Source of the DNA: Chara braunii | Taxonomy: Eukaryota; Streptophyta; Charophyceae; Charales; Characeae | Length of the DNA stretch: 40,964 nt | Reading direction: 5' to 3' | Assembly: GCA_003427395.1 (NCBI GenBank) | Contig: BFEA01000102.1 | Span: forward strand, 2,442,258-2,483,221 | In this document: piece after piece, positions 1-10,606 of the stretch | Position numbering within the stretch: the first letter of the stretch is position 1 | How the letters are laid out: each line of letters opens with the position of its first letter | The notes under the pieces: generated by a model | What the model saw: only the letters and a program-made list of their open reading frames with translations | Told to the model about the DNA's origin: nothing | Databases searched by the model: none | Program-made: the position numbers and the translations under genes

Positions 1-487
1 CAGGCCCGACGACGACTGCCGTTGATAAATCTGATCGGCGGCCGTCGTCTCGCTTCGGCCGCTGCAAAGGTCGGACGCCTACCCGAGGCCCGCTATTTTC
101 CTAGCGGGAAAGGTACTGGTGGTTTAAAAAAGCAAAATCCTATATATCAAGAGATCGACAAAATTTGACCCCTATTGGCGGGGCGGGGTCCCAAGGGGGA
201 AGCCCTTGTGCTGAGGTCACACTCCCTCCACAGATTTCGCCCTCTGCCTGTCTCCTGTGACCGAACCATAACCGAGTGTGCAGGTTAGACTGCCAATCTA
301 CCACCAGCACGTACACCTACTAGCAAAGACTACCTGTTGCATGCAAACCTCTACAGCGAGGCCTGGGTCCAGCACGGATCCCTGTACTTTCTTGACGTAC
401 TCCCTTCACAGTCTTACATCTACCACCTATATTCCTGCGGTTACTTTCTGTTCTACTGAGTATGCAGTTAAGTCCCCATGTGGTAAT
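1..487. other. Downstream flank / probable 3' UTR of LINE-A
   Basis: No coding region is supported here. The segment lies immediately downstream, on the minus strand, of the ORF2 stop of LINE-A. At least its part nearest 487 should be LINE 3' UTR, because LINE-B has about 540 bp between its ORF2 stop and its poly-T (poly-A) tail. No homopolymer tail is visible before the window edge, so the LINE-A 3' end is either not preserved or lies outside the window. The first 270 bases are more GC-rich than the rest and I recognise nothing in them. Confidence 0.4.
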
Positions 488-2391
488 CTAAACTACATAA
501 AACCATTTGTCCAAGAACTTGTTATCTGATGACATTTGAACTAGTGATTGGTTCAGACCCCAGGTCTCATTGAACCATCGTCGACCAGATTCAGGATTGT
601 CCAACATTGAAACCTTGTGTCTCCAGTCCGCCAGGATTGCCCTTCTTAGTTCTTGGCGGATTTCGGCCTTGATTTGTTTGTCAGTCCATTCTTTGCTGTT
701 GAAGATGATGTCGTTGCGTCCGTGCCAGATCACTGAGCAGATTACAACTCTGACAGTCTGTGCTACACAGCTCCAGCCCTTCTGGATGTTGGCACAGTCT
801 GCCGAGGCACCCAGCAAGGTCCAAGTTTTGTCCCATGTGAACTCGTTATCTGTAGCCTGATTCCAATATTCGATCCACCAGCGCCAGATTCTGGCTGAAT
901 GTGGGCAGTCCCACCAAAGATGTATATGAGACTCAAACGCCTAGTGGCATCTCATGCATTCAGTCTCCACTTTTACCCCATGTTCCAGTAGCCATACAGC
1001 AGTGGGGGTAGCGACCATTGAAATTAACCATAATATTGCAGCTTGTCCTTGGCAAGGAATCGATTTCAACTGGGACCAGCATCTTGTTATAGTTTGGGGA
1101 GCAGATTTCGATCTGTGTCCATTAATAGTTTCTGCCATCTGGTACGAGCAATCGTGAGGGGGTCCTTAGCCGAAAGAATCAACTTGTATCCCATTCTTTT
1201 TGTGTAGTCCAGAATGCACAGGTTCTCACCATGTTTACCTTTAGCTCTCCATTCCCATGCTTTGGGATCTAACTTGAGCAGGCTCAGGGGTTTACCCTGT
1301 GCAAACAGAAATATGAGGTTATTCCTTTTCCATTTACTGACTCGATTACTCTAATCTGTGTAAATGTGGAACCTACCTCAGGGGTGAAGCTGTCATCTAG
1401 GACCGGGGTCTTCTTTCCCACTATAGTCCATCTCTGAAATATTATCTTCCCTGACGGTTGAATGTCAATTAACTTCCAGGCTCCAAATGGATCTGGGCTG
1501 TTTACATACCATGATCCTAGAGTGTCCACCGCTTCCGAGGCGAGCTGGTCCTTCCAGGTCTGTGGAATAGCATCAGTAATTAGAATCTTGTGCTCTTCGA
1601 TATGCCGCAGTTGGCCCAGTCTCTTTTTGAGGTCAATGTCAGAGATCCAACAACCCTTGATTCCATCCCATAAGTCCCCGACCCGTAAGACCCCCCTTTC
1701 TATCCATGACCTGCCAAAGGAGTTTAAATCAGCTTTGATCCAATCCCCGTCTGACAGTCTGATCGATGGATTTTCAAAGATTAGCTAGGACAACACTTCT
1801 GCTTTTGTAACTAGAGCAACCCACACATCCGGGCGTAGTTTCTTCCAAGCTTGTATCACCGCACGCCAAAAAGGAGATTTAATTTGTCTTCGTTGGAACG
1901 AGAAAAGCATCATACACTGCCATACGTCCTCCTTACGGGTCAAATTCCATTCTTTCGCAAGCATGTGCTCAGCTAAATGTATCCAAGGAGGAGAGGAGCT
2001 GTCCAAACTGGCTTTGATAATCCATTTGACAAGCATGGCGTCATTCTGATGTCTAGGGTCAAGCATACCCAGTCCGCCTTCTTCCCGGGTCGTGCATAGC
2101 ATTTCCCAGACGATTTTTGTGATGAAGGAATCCTCTTCCTCAACGTACGGTTTTCACAGGAATTTCGCAGCACGTCTACGAATGGCAGAATAAACTTGTT
2201 TGCCGAGTGCATGGACAGTAGAGACAAACCACAGGAGTGCAAACAATGCCCCATTAATGACAAGAGCACGACAAAAAATGGATAAGTGAGGTGCTTTGCC
2301 CCACTTGACGAGACGATTTACAGATTTCTGCAGTAACAGATCATCTTGGTCCCCTGCACAGTCTAGCAAGGACACTTGCACCCCAAGAAAA

Positions 2392-2447
2392 CGTTCAGAG
2401 TTATTATCAGATATCCTTACGTTCGGAGTTATTATCAGATATCCTTT
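2392..2447. repeat. 28-bp tandem duplication inside LINE-A RT
   Basis: Two adjacent copies of a 28-bp unit start at 2392 and 2420 (core TTATTATCAGATATCCTT) and differ by one base. Because 28 is not a multiple of three, the duplication shifts the RT frame just after the conserved SER residues and creates an early stop. Confidence 0.85.
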
Positions 2448-4600
2448 TCATTCCCCACTCAGATTCCAAGCGAAAATCTGCGGGGAGAAAAAAAACTGAT
2501 TTATGCCAATTGACTGAGGCTTCGGATAATTCTGGTGTATTTTCTGTCAAAGTAAAAAGATCATCAGCCAATGCCTTAACTTTGCATTGAGTTGGGCCTG
2601 TCTGCAATCCTCTAATGGACAGATTACAACGAACATTGTTGAGTAACACCTCCATTTGCACTGCAAAGATGAGGGGGGCCAAGAGGCAGCCTTGTCTGAG
2701 GGAGCGAGTGAGAGCGAACTCTTTTGATAGATGACCATTGATCATAACAAATGCTCTAGTTACTCGGTCGTAGGCCTTCTCCAGATCAAGGAGGAGAACT
2801 GCGATGTTCAGATTACCGTTTTGGATAACCTCCAGCGATTCGATGGCCGTAACTATATTGTTAAATATGGATCTACCTCTTACGAAAGCGGCCTGGTCTT
2901 CCTCAACTAAATCAGGAAGATATCGGGTCAGTCGTCTGGCCAAAATCTTAGCTAGGAGTTTATACTATACATTTAATAACGAGATTGGTCTCCAGTTCCG
3001 AATCTCAGACCTATCGCCTTTCTTAAACAGGACAAAAATGATCTCTTTGCTCATGCTAGATGAAAGTTTGCCTCCAGTTAGAATGTCGTTGTAGATTCTC
3101 ACTAGGTGTGCTCCTAGAGCACCCCTGATCGATGTGTACAGCTCAGCCGGTAAACAATCTTCCCCCGAGGCTTTGCCCTTGACCATGGCTTTGAGAGCCT
3201 CGTGAGCTTCACTTGCTGTTACAGGACGGTCCAAGTCCAACCTCCCTGTCTGTGAAAGTCTGGTTGTTGTGTTCGCCCAGTGATCAGATTGAGTGTGCAA
3301 GTCATCATTGATGTCTGCGCCTTGCAAACGAGAAGTAAGAATGTCTTTGTAGTAAATTGCAGCATATTCGCACAACGTTTTAAGTTCATTTGCGTTTGTC
3401 GCTTCCTTATTAAAAGGGTGCGTTAGTTCTCTCATAGGAACTGATGAGTGTCTCGGAATTAGCTTCTGAAATAACTCTTTTGTCATTCTATCGTACACAA
3501 CAATACCCTTAATCCGCACACGCTCAGACCAAGTTTCCGAATTTTTTGTCTGCAATTCGTCCAATTTGGTCAGAAGCTTAACTTTTTCCTTTCCCCAAAT
3601 CAGATTAGGCACAGGATGCTCAGACATGCGCCGTTCGACATACTCGATGCATTTTCTTAGTTTCAATTCTGTCTGATTTCTGTCAAATGCGAGGATTCTG
3701 GAAAACGCGTTCAACATGTTGGAGAAAATGCCAATCCCAACGTCCCACCACTCACTCTTAGAGGCGTATTGTGAGGAGACACTCTCCCCAGATATCCAAA
3801 ATTCATGCATCCAAGCAACGAGACCTGGATCTTCCAGGTTTATGGTGTTGAACCTGAATAATCCAGGGCCTCTCTCAATGTGGTTGGACTACAGGGTAAG
3901 GTGGACTGGTTTATGATCAGACATTGAGTTGGTACACTCTCCGATGTGTGAAACCAGGTCCAGAGTGGGGAGGAGATAAGAAAGAAATCAAGACGTCTGC
4001 TCACCACACCGACATTCTCTAGCATTAGAGAACCATGTGTATCCCTCCTTATCTGGATGAGTGAGCTTGTATGGTTCAATAACTTAGAGATCGGACATAA
4101 GTGACAGCAAAGCTGAACGATCTTTTGTTAAATTCGTTCCTTTGCAGTTATGCGAGATATCTAGGGATGTGTTCCTATCCCCAGCTATAATCGTTTGGTT
4201 GCAGAGGGGAATGACATGTAGCAGTTCATCAAAAAAGGAAACCCTATCTCGACTATCCGTCGGAGCATACAGGTTCACTACCAACCATTCGGAACCTTCA
4301 AAAACAATCTTTATCCATGCCCATCTGCCCCAATGGTCAGCGTAGTGGTCGATAATTTCTAGGTTTAGCACTCTGTGGACAAGGATAGCGACACCTCCTC
4401 TCGATCCCTGGGATGGGGACCACAACTGCGGACCATCCCACCAGTTGCCTAATTCGTTAATCTTACCCTCATCCAATTTTGTTTCCTGTAGACATGCAAT
4501 GTGAATATTAAACTCGTGTAACCAGGCTTTTAATCTATTTTTTTTATGTCTGCCTCTAGTGTCTCCCAAGCCCCGTAGATTCCACGTGGCAACTGTGAGC

Positions 4601-4608
4601 TTACCCAT
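4601..4608 (-). promoter_or_regulatory. ORF1-stop / ORF2-start overlap, ATGGGTAA (LINE-A)
   Basis: Read on the minus strand, ORF1 ends CAT GGG TAA while ORF2 begins ATG GGT AAG in the next frame, giving an 8-base overlap. The ORF2 start is chosen because the following residues (GKLTVATWNLRGLG) are the normal beginning of the AP endonuclease domain and match LINE-B and LINE-C. The geometry would suit termination-reinitiation translation of ORF2, which is inference. Confidence 0.75.
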
Positions 4609-6745
4609 GGGCAGATTGTGTCCGGCTTTGCTGTGGGGGAGATGATGGTGGCCATGTGGACAGCAGATTGGATTGAACGAAGGAAGATGAGAGTTTTTTG
4701 TCGTTTGATAACTTCCCATCCACTGCCGCTAAACACTCAACCGATTTGAGTGGCGGAATAGTGATCTGTGAAAGACTGGACTTTCGTTTCTTGTCAATGA
4801 TACAGGCCAGGGGGAGTAGGCGCATGCCTTTCGCTTCCAGCCTTTCTAGTTGGCCTTCAGTAAAACGAATGTCAGAGATGGGAACGAAGAATTTGAGCTT
4901 GGTACCAGTTTTAAGAGGGTTATCCATAATCAATCTGGGCATAATCAAATCAGGAATACATCGAAATCGGAATTTATCTGCAGTTGCAGGTCGAAGCAGT
5001 GCTACAATAGCACTTGGCATCGGTACCTCTGGAGAAGGGATGTTAATGAGCGCAGGCAGACTATCTAACCCCAAGAAGGAAATAAACCACACAACATTTC
5101 GGACAGCCGTAAAGAACAGGGGAAGTAATCTTACTTCCATGTCAGAGGATTGGCCACGTGCTAATGAAACAGGGACATGGTGTCGGGTGGTTTTGTTACC
5201 AGGAGTGCCCGGTGTGGATGTAGCGGCTTGTGAGTTTTCAGAGGAGGAGTAGGATGGTTCACGCTCGCACGGACCTTGAGAGTTTCCATCGAAGGAAAGA
5301 CGACGCTGCTTACGGTGGGTGGACGATCTTATCCTGCTTGTGCCAATCCCTGACGTTGGATGCTGATTAGCTCCTTGGTTGGATGCTCCCTGTGTTGTAG
5401 GAACTACCTCTCCATGTGATGTTACTGGAATCGGAGCTGGCCGGTATCCGAGGTTACCCCCTGGTACTCCAGCTGAGAGAAGGTTGCCTCTTGATGTCTC
5501 AAGATGGATCGGCGGCATACCATAATGCTGGAACGCTGATCCGTACTGCATACCCTTACTGAACATGGGCTGATTGCCCTGCCACATGTATGGGGGTACA
5601 TGGCCCCAACTCGCTCCCTGTGGATCGCCGTGATGGGGAGGTAAACCTCCCTGAAAAGCTGCAAGTGCGGGCGAGACCAGTGGGTTGAGGTGGATGTTAT
5701 TGTAACCGATCGTGCCCCCTTGGGTGTGCTGTTGCTGATGTTGATGAGCAGAACTCGCTTGTTGTGATGGTGACGATGGTCGTGGTCCCAATGAACCTTG
5801 ATAGATGGGAAACGGTTGTTGTCCTTGATCACCCGTGTTACCTCGTGTTGCTTGTTGTCCTTCTCCTGAAGCTTGGTCCCGTTGGCGAGATCCTCGATGG
5901 CAATCCTCCTCCGTGTGGAAGAAAGCTCGGCATCGGCGACAACGTGGAGTTTCTGAAGAAGCCAGCTTAACCTCCAGCGAATCTCCCTCAAAAGTATCGA
6001 CCCATATTGCATCCTTCATGTTGGGACGGCTAGCTGGATCTACACCAAATTTGATGTTGATCAGCGATGGCTTCATTCGATCCTGTTCCGCTGGATGCAT
6101 GAGAATGATCGGGTCGATGGCGCGTCTGATATGAGCTTCGAGATACATCATCGCGTCGAGTGAAACTTGAACAGCAATAACCCAAAAGGTAGACTCATCC
6201 TCTTCGCGTCTTTGAACCTTCAACTGTGTCTTGGTTAGCCATGGTTTGAACTCCAGGTTATAAGTCGTGTTCGCAAGAGTGATGTTGTCACTACCCCTGT
6301 TCACTAGCCATGTCACAACCTCCGTGCTTCTTGACACATAAGAGACTACATTGGGACTCTCTATTTTCACCCGTCCACGTCTGAAGTTGAGCGGATCGAA
6401 AGTGCCATCTCCAGTTCGTTTGTCTTCATACGCTCGAACAATATCGTCTTTCACCTTTCTCGGTACTAGGAATCTGGCGCCTTCTTTGAAGATGACCGTG
6501 ACAGCATGCGCCTTGAGCCAGTTCACCTTAGCTTGATCGATATCGGTATTCACCTTGAACCGTGCCTCTCGTCCCACCACTGTCATCTCGCCAGGGTCTA
6601 AGTTCATAGGGATAATCCCTTCTTCATAGCACAAGCGGATCAACTCCTTCATTCGATCATCCTCCTTGTTTCCCCCTTCCGGTGCTGGAGGAGGAGAACG
6701 TGCCTCTCGCTCCATCACCACTTCCTGTACTGCTGCCATCTTCAA
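4601..6745 (-). CDS. LINE-A ORF1 protein (gag-like, CCHC zinc knuckle), intact
   Basis: An uninterrupted 714-residue frame, presumed to bind the element's RNA and form the ribonucleoprotein needed for retrotransposition. The N-terminal third (about residues 35-260) recalls the DUF4283-type domain of plant LINE ORF1s, with a conserved block SPNVVSYV and later FKPWLTK. A zinc knuckle CRRCRAFFHTEEDC (CX2CX4HX4C) follows near residue 270. Next comes a long Gln/Pro/Gly/His-rich linker (about 290-530). The C-terminal domain (about 545-700) contains the blocks FFVPISDIRF and IPPLKSVECL, which are also present in LINE-B and weakly in LINE-C; I do not recognise this domain. The first Met is at 6745, followed closely by MAAVQEV. 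The stop TAA overlaps the ORF2 start. It is the only intact ORF among the elements here. The DUF4283 resemblance is by eye. Confidence 0.85.
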   Translation of the reverse strand: MKMAAVQEVVMEREARSPPPAPEGGNKEDDRMKELIRLCYEEGIIPMNLDPGEMTVVGREARFKVNTDIDQAKVNWLKAHAVTVIFKEGARFLVPRKVKDDIVRAYEDKRTGDGTFDPLNFRRGRVKIESPNVVSYVSRSTEVVTWLVNRGSDNITLANTTYNLEFKPWLTKTQLKVQRREEDESTFWVIAVQVSLDAMMYLEAHIRRAIDPIILMHPAEQDRMKPSLINIKFGVDPASRPNMKDAIWVDTFEGDSLEVKLASSETPRCRRCRAFFHTEEDCHRGSRQRDQASGEGQQATRGNTGDQGQQPFPIYQGSLGPRPSSPSQQASSAHQHQQQHTQGGTIGYNNIHLNPLVSPALAAFQGGLPPHHGDPQGASWGHVPPYMWQGNQPMFSKGMQYGSAFQHYGMPPIHLETSRGNLLSAGVPGGNLGYRPAPIPVTSHGEVVPTTQGASNQGANQHPTSGIGTSRIRSSTHRKQRRLSFDGNSQGPCEREPSYSSSENSQAATSTPGTPGNKTTRHHVPVSLARGQSSDMEVRLLPLFFTAVRNVVWFISFLGLDSLPALINIPSPEVPMPSAIVALLRPATADKFRFRCIPDLIMPRLIMDNPLKTGTKLKFFVPISDIRFTEGQLERLEAKGMRLLPLACIIDKKRKSSLSQITIPPLKSVECLAAVDGKLSNDKKLSSSFVQSNLLSTWPPSSPPQQSRTQSAHG

Positions 6746-7727
6746 TCACTCTGGCCCCTGTGTGACGTTTGCGCAGCTCAGATCTCGGAAAATACTCCGG
6801 GATCTACGTGATAGTCTCTGTCTTGATGATGTCAGAGTACGTAAGTTCGTTGATCTTCAGACCTTTCTGAACTACAAAGGTAATGAACTGGTTTGGCATG
6901 GAATATGTCTGAGACCTATTGGAAAACTATCACGGGTAAAGGGGAATACCTATGGCAAGAAAACTTTCAAGGGATGTGTGGAATTATCGTTGAGGCTAAT
7001 ATGGAAACGAGCTTCAGCAGTTCTGTCGCAATGCACGTGGAAAAAGTTGAGGTAATGTGAGGAGAGAGTACCTACGAGGTAGAAGCTATTAGAAGGTTGA
7101 AGGTACATAGCACTACACGTGTATTGTGACGAAAAATGCCCACTTACTGTATAGGAGGCCGGATCCGGACAGGAGCAATGGCTTCTACACGTGGTGGAAA
7201 GACCACATGACCCTGCAACATGGCAGAGGGTGACGAACAAACCATCTCCAACGCGGAGGAATCATGGCGGTAACGTGCAAGTTCTCCCATTCCTAGCGTC
7301 GCCGCCGGAACGCGCCTGGTCCGAGCGCTGCGGTAGCGCCAGCGGAGGTGCGCCGGTCCCCCTCGTAGAGTCCGGCAAAGAATCTCCCTCTCCAATTTCG
7401 ACAGCCTGTGTCCACATTCGTTTTTCAGCGCACCTGCACTTCCTTCTTCACTTTTTATTCTCATTTTCACCCTCTGGACTTTTCTTTGAGGGTGTTAGGG
7501 TGCAGGGTACAAACAAAGTAAAATGACAAGCTTATGTTCTTCTTTTACTGCATTCTTCACTGTTTTGCAGTTTTAGCGAAGGGTTTCCCTCCTTTGCACA
7601 TTCTTCTACACTCTTTTCAGCGCACCTGCACATTTTTGTCAAGGTGCAAGGTACGTCTAAGTAAGACCCTCACGACGGATAGGACACCTATCATAAGGAT
7701 GCAGGCGATGGTAGCAACCCTCCCGAT
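6746..7727. other. Region upstream of LINE-A ORF1, no gene seen
   Basis: This should include the 5' UTR and promoter of LINE-A nearest 6746, but I cannot place its 5' end. Short open frames overlap on both strands and show no recognisable family. Direct repeats of a short phrase (TTTTCAGCGCACCTGCAC) occur near 7423 and 7614. Confidence 0.4.
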
Positions 7728-7728
7728 G

Positions 7729-7846
7729 ATATATATACATATATATATATATCGTCACAAATAGAACTGCCTGGTAAACCGTAGGCAGAGAGAGAGAAGA
7801 GGACAACAAACGAGGGGCTGTGTATATATATATATATATATATATA
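7729..7846 (-). repeat. AT-microsatellite-bounded dispersed repeat, copy 1 (inverted)
   Basis: A roughly 70-bp unique core (about 7752-7823) sits between two AT dinucleotide tracts (7729-7752 and 7823-7846). The core is the reverse complement of a sequence found twice at 9611-9868, sharing CAGCCCCTCGTTTGTTGTCC and GCCTACGGTTTACC. The three copies are bounded by AT tracts in the same way. Confidence 0.75.
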
Positions 7847-8280
7847 GTGCCAGCGGCGTGTCTCGAGTGTATTTTTTGGCTGTGACAGACCTTTCTTTGT
7901 TTCGTGGGTGTTTTGCTGGCTTGTGATGGGGTGTGAACCGACAGTCTGTAGAGTTTTCCATCTGGTGTGGGTGAGTGATNATTTTTATTTAAAAAGGGCT
8001 ACGACACTGACCGTTCCCACAGGTAATTCAGGAAGGACTATTTTGGGCTTGGCTCCACTACTCTTCACTTCCATAAAAGACAAATAATATGTTGGGGTAT
8101 CTTTCCATCTTCTAGCAGCAGATTCATTCGCAATTTGCACATTTGGAGAGTAGTGGAGCGAAGGCCTTGCTTTTGATTGCGGCCTGATTTGGACTCCAGA
8201 CTGTCTTTCAACAGTTCATGTGTGTACAAACTGTTACGCAGCCATTAGGGTAGCATGCTTTATGCTCTAGACAGTAAGCT
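7847..8280. other. Non-coding stretch, no gene
   Basis: No supported coding region. There is one ambiguous base at 7980. About 8165-8250 weakly resembles the SINE-like head at 29800-29870: both contain a phrase like TTTCAACAGTTCATG followed by a degraded tRNA-like A-box region, so it may be an old copy. Confidence 0.3.
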
Positions 8281-8289
8281 TGGAAAAGG

Positions 8290-8522
8290 TCTTATGAAGT
8301 GGGGCTTGGGCAGCCTTCTGGATGGTGGTGTCCAAAGCCAACACTCTCCCACACACCACACCCAACCCACTCACACGCGCACACACACCCGTGTTGGCTG
8401 ACTGGGAGGATCCAGCTCACTATCTCAGTTGGATGGCACCAAGAGTGCCACAGGCGGCCATGGGGATTGAACCCACAACCTCTTGAATGCCACTTCCGTG
8501 CCTAACCAATTGAGCTGGGACA
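8290..8522 (-). mobile_element. tRNA-derived SINE-like element
   Basis: On the minus strand, CAGCTCAATTGG (8506-8517) fits a pol III A box and GGTTCAATCC (8464-8473) fits a B box. They lie about 44 bases apart, as in a tRNA gene. The intervening and flanking bases suggest a degenerate tRNA head, and no complete cloverleaf with an acceptor stem was evident. The downstream (leftward) part is CA/CCA-rich. The ends are approximate and no target duplication was found. Confidence 0.5.
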
Positions 8523-8794
8523 CTGGATGGAGCCCAGATTCTTCTATCGCAGGAGGGAAAACAAAACAAAAAAAAAAACTGAAAAACGAATAGCAAGCTA
8601 CTGAGGCTGTACCACCCCACAAGCCGCCAGGAAAAGGGGCAATTCAAAACTCTGAACTACTAGCACTGTATCTACCCATGTTCTACCAGAAGATTCATGC
8701 TCGTTTTGCATATTCGGTCAGTAGTGGAGCAAGGCCCTCCATCTCCACAGCTCTCTTTGCAAAGGTAAGTACGCTTTTGCTTCCTTTTCATTTT

Positions 8795-9240
8795 GACAAC
8801 AACAACCCGGGTGGATGCTAGGGGTGCTGATAGGAGCAGACACCGCTACCATTCCCGGGGAGGCTCCATCTATTGGCGGGGAGCAGCACCTGCTGGAAAG
8901 CAGGTCCAGCGTCCCTGAACATTGAAATTGATTGTTTGATCTGACATGTAACTGTGAGGAGAGAGAACCGCAAGGGCTACCTATGAAGCACTGAGATGTA
9001 CTGTTTTTTTTTTTTTTTTTTTTTTTTGACAACAACAACCCGGGTGGATGCTAGGGGTGCTGATAGGAGCAGACACCGCTACCATTCCCGGGGAGGGTCC
9101 ATCTATTGGTGGGGAGCAGCACCTGCTGGAAAGCGGGTCCAGTGTCCCTGAACATTGAAATTGATTGTTTGATCTGACATGTAATTGTGAGGAGAGAGAG
9201 CCGCCAGGGCTACCTATGAAGCACTACTGAGATGTACTGT
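8795..9240 (-). repeat. Duplicated ~210-bp repeat with internal poly-T (A-tail)
   Basis: Two near-identical copies lie head to tail, 8795-9003 and 9028-9240, separated by 24 T at 9004-9027. On the minus strand each copy ends GGGTTGTTGTTGTC, and the right copy is followed by a poly-A run, as expected of a reverse-transcribed short element. The copies differ by a few substitutions and a 3-base insertion. No pol III boxes were recognised, so the family is unknown. Confidence 0.7.
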
Positions 9241-9565
9241 GATATTCGACAGTTGTAGCCCGTGTTACCTGCGTGCTTGTCAGCATACTTTGAGCCTACT
9301 TGAAGCCTACTTGAAGCCTAAATGAAGTGATGATATGATGATGTACAGAATGGCCTCAAAAGTAAGAGGGAGATACCTTACATCACAAAGAACTCACAAA
9401 CAAAAATTCAGAAAAATCTAATAACATTTAGGTGTCAAAATATTTTTTTGCGGGGTCCGAGCCCCTTCAAGTTCGGGCCCCATATGTGGACCCGAACGCC
9501 CAAACGTTCGGGGGTCAGCTTAGGGGCCTCCGTACGTTCAGGCCGGCAACCTTGTATGTTTGTGA
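9241..9565. other. Non-coding stretch with GC-rich palindromic part
   Basis: No supported gene. From about 9450 to 9560 the sequence becomes GC-rich with short self-complementary phrases around TTCGGG/CCCGAA. It ends with CCGGCAACCTTG just before an AT tract. A similar phrase (CTGGCAACACTGG) ends the palindromic unit at 9901-9985, so the two may be related. Confidence 0.35.
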
Positions 9566-9674
9566 CGATATATATATATATATATATAACTCCGATGAAA
9601 CAGTTTGTCACAGCCCCTCGTTTGTTGTCCTCTTCTCCCTCTCTGCCTACGGTTTACCGGGCAGTTCTATTTGA

Positions 9675-9720
<46 letters not shown>

Positions 9721-9727
9721 TATTTAA

Positions 9728-9764
<37 letters not shown>

Positions 9765-9872
9765 TCGGTGAAACTCCGACGAAACAGTTTGTCACAGCCC
9801 CTCGTTTGTTGTCCTCTTCTCCCTCTCTGCCTACGGTTTACCGGGCAGTTCTATTTGACGATATATATATGG
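9566..9872 (+). repeat. AT-microsatellite-bounded dispersed repeat, copies 2 and 3 (tandem)
   Basis: Two direct copies of the core found inverted at 7752-7823 start at 9611 and 9795, a period of 184 bp. Each is preceded by CGAAACAGTTTGTCA-like sequence and followed by TTCTATTTGACG leading into an AT tract. Long AT tracts occupy about 9567-9589, 9677-9718 and 9731-9762. Local duplication has amplified the unit together with its microsatellite edges. Confidence 0.75.
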
Positions 9873-9900
9873 CCCAAAATGGGTTTTGGAGAGGCCCAAA

Positions 9901-9985
9901 CCAGTGTCGGATGGGGCTCGACCCCCCTAATGTCTGGGGGGGTTCCACACCCCCCACCCCCGAAGGTTTAGGCTGGCAACACTGG
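9901..9985. repeat. Short GC-rich inverted-repeat unit
   Basis: The unit begins CCAGTGT (9901-9907) and ends ACACTGG (9979-9985), with C-runs and G-runs between them able to fold. It resembles the tip of a small TIR element, but no convincing target duplication could be read. Confidence 0.35.
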
Positions 9986-10037
9986 TTGTCATTTGTTTGA
10001 TTCATTTTTTGTCTCTTTTCGTGCCATTTGACTCCTC

Positions 10038-10070
10038 CGTTTTTTTTTTGTTTTTTTTTGTTTTTTTTTT
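10038..10070 (-). repeat. Poly-T tract, probable poly-A tail of LINE-B
   Basis: Three runs of nine to ten T interrupted by single G residues lie about 540 bp beyond the LINE-B ORF2 stop. On the minus strand this is a poly-A tail in the expected place for the 3' end of a LINE. Confidence 0.65.
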
Positions 10071-10606
10071 ACAAATCAACTTTGCATTTCATTAAAACCA
10101 GAAAGGAGGCCGGGAATCCCTCCACAAACAACCCGGAAAACAGAAAAAAATATTGCTCGGACCATTACCCAGCTTTAGGTGCAGGCACTGTAGAAAGGGA
10201 TTTCAGGCAGAAATTGGCCACATCTCAGACCGCTGCACTGAGAACCTCCAGCCCTGGGAAACAAAAGAAACCACAAGGCCTTAAAAGCCACACAAACCAA
10301 AAGAATTCAAACAACCTACGCTAGCGTATAAAACTAAACCTCAACATACCAGCTATCTACGTGCTTGCACCTCATTAGCCCTTAATGTGTTGCCCCTAAA
10401 GCGGGGCAAAAAACCCAAATCCTAGCTTAGGATTTCAATAGAACTCAACAACTGCTCCTTCCATCTTAACCATCCCTCTGCCTACCTACTGTGGCCCTAA
10501 GAACCAAAACCGCAACCGAGCGCAGCAGGTTGCATGCTATAACATACCAGATCCTCTATCTATCTTCAGATTTGCAGATGCGGGACAATCAACATTGGAG
10601 TGCTAA
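10071..10606 (-). other. LINE-B 3' UTR
   Basis: Non-coding stretch between the ORF2 stop near 10607 and the poly-A tail at 10070-10038. No other features were recognised. Confidence 0.6.

Larger units (their letters stand above)
488..4608 (-). pseudogene. LINE-A ORF2 (endonuclease + reverse transcriptase), broken
   Basis: Open stretches in different frames together follow the order of a LINE ORF2. The endonuclease spans 4608-4084 (ATWNLRGLG, CLQETKLDEG; the usual GDFN box reads GDRN) and continues to about 3850 with an SDH box in a shifted frame. The RT fingers/palm occupy 3810-2407: NWRPISLLNV, AFVRGRSIF, LLDLEKAYDRV, SLRQGC and an LADD catalytic box in place of F/YADD. Thumb and connection fragments lie at 2381-1785, and a cysteine-containing C-terminus at 1138-488. 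The frame is broken by a 28-bp tandem duplication at 2392-2447 and by several other shifts. About 28 residues between the AYDRV and ING motifs are missing in frame compared with LINE-B and LINE-C. The product would be inactive. Confidence 0.85.
488..6745 (-). mobile_element. LINE-A, L1-like non-LTR retrotransposon (coding extent)
   Basis: A two-ORF LINE reads leftward. ORF1 (4601-6745) holds a CCHC zinc knuckle. ORF2 (488-4608) carries, in order, an AP-type endonuclease, a reverse transcriptase and a C-terminal cysteine/histidine segment. The limits given are those of the coding sequence; the 5' UTR and 3' tail could not be delimited and no target-site duplication was found. ORF1 is open along its whole length while ORF2 has several frame breaks. 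The protein sequences are clearly closer to LINE-B than to LINE-C, so A and B look like members of one lineage. Confidence 0.9.

Noticed and set aside
278-529. 83-residue plus-strand open frame at the left edge
   Set aside because: It overlaps the LINE-A 3' region, has no recognisable domain, and looks like chance openness.
4698-5252. 184-residue plus-strand open frame
   Set aside because: Lies antisense to the intact LINE-A ORF1 and reads as the shadow of its codons.
9448-9771. Open frame rich in Ile-Tyr repeats
   Set aside because: It is a translation of AT microsatellites.
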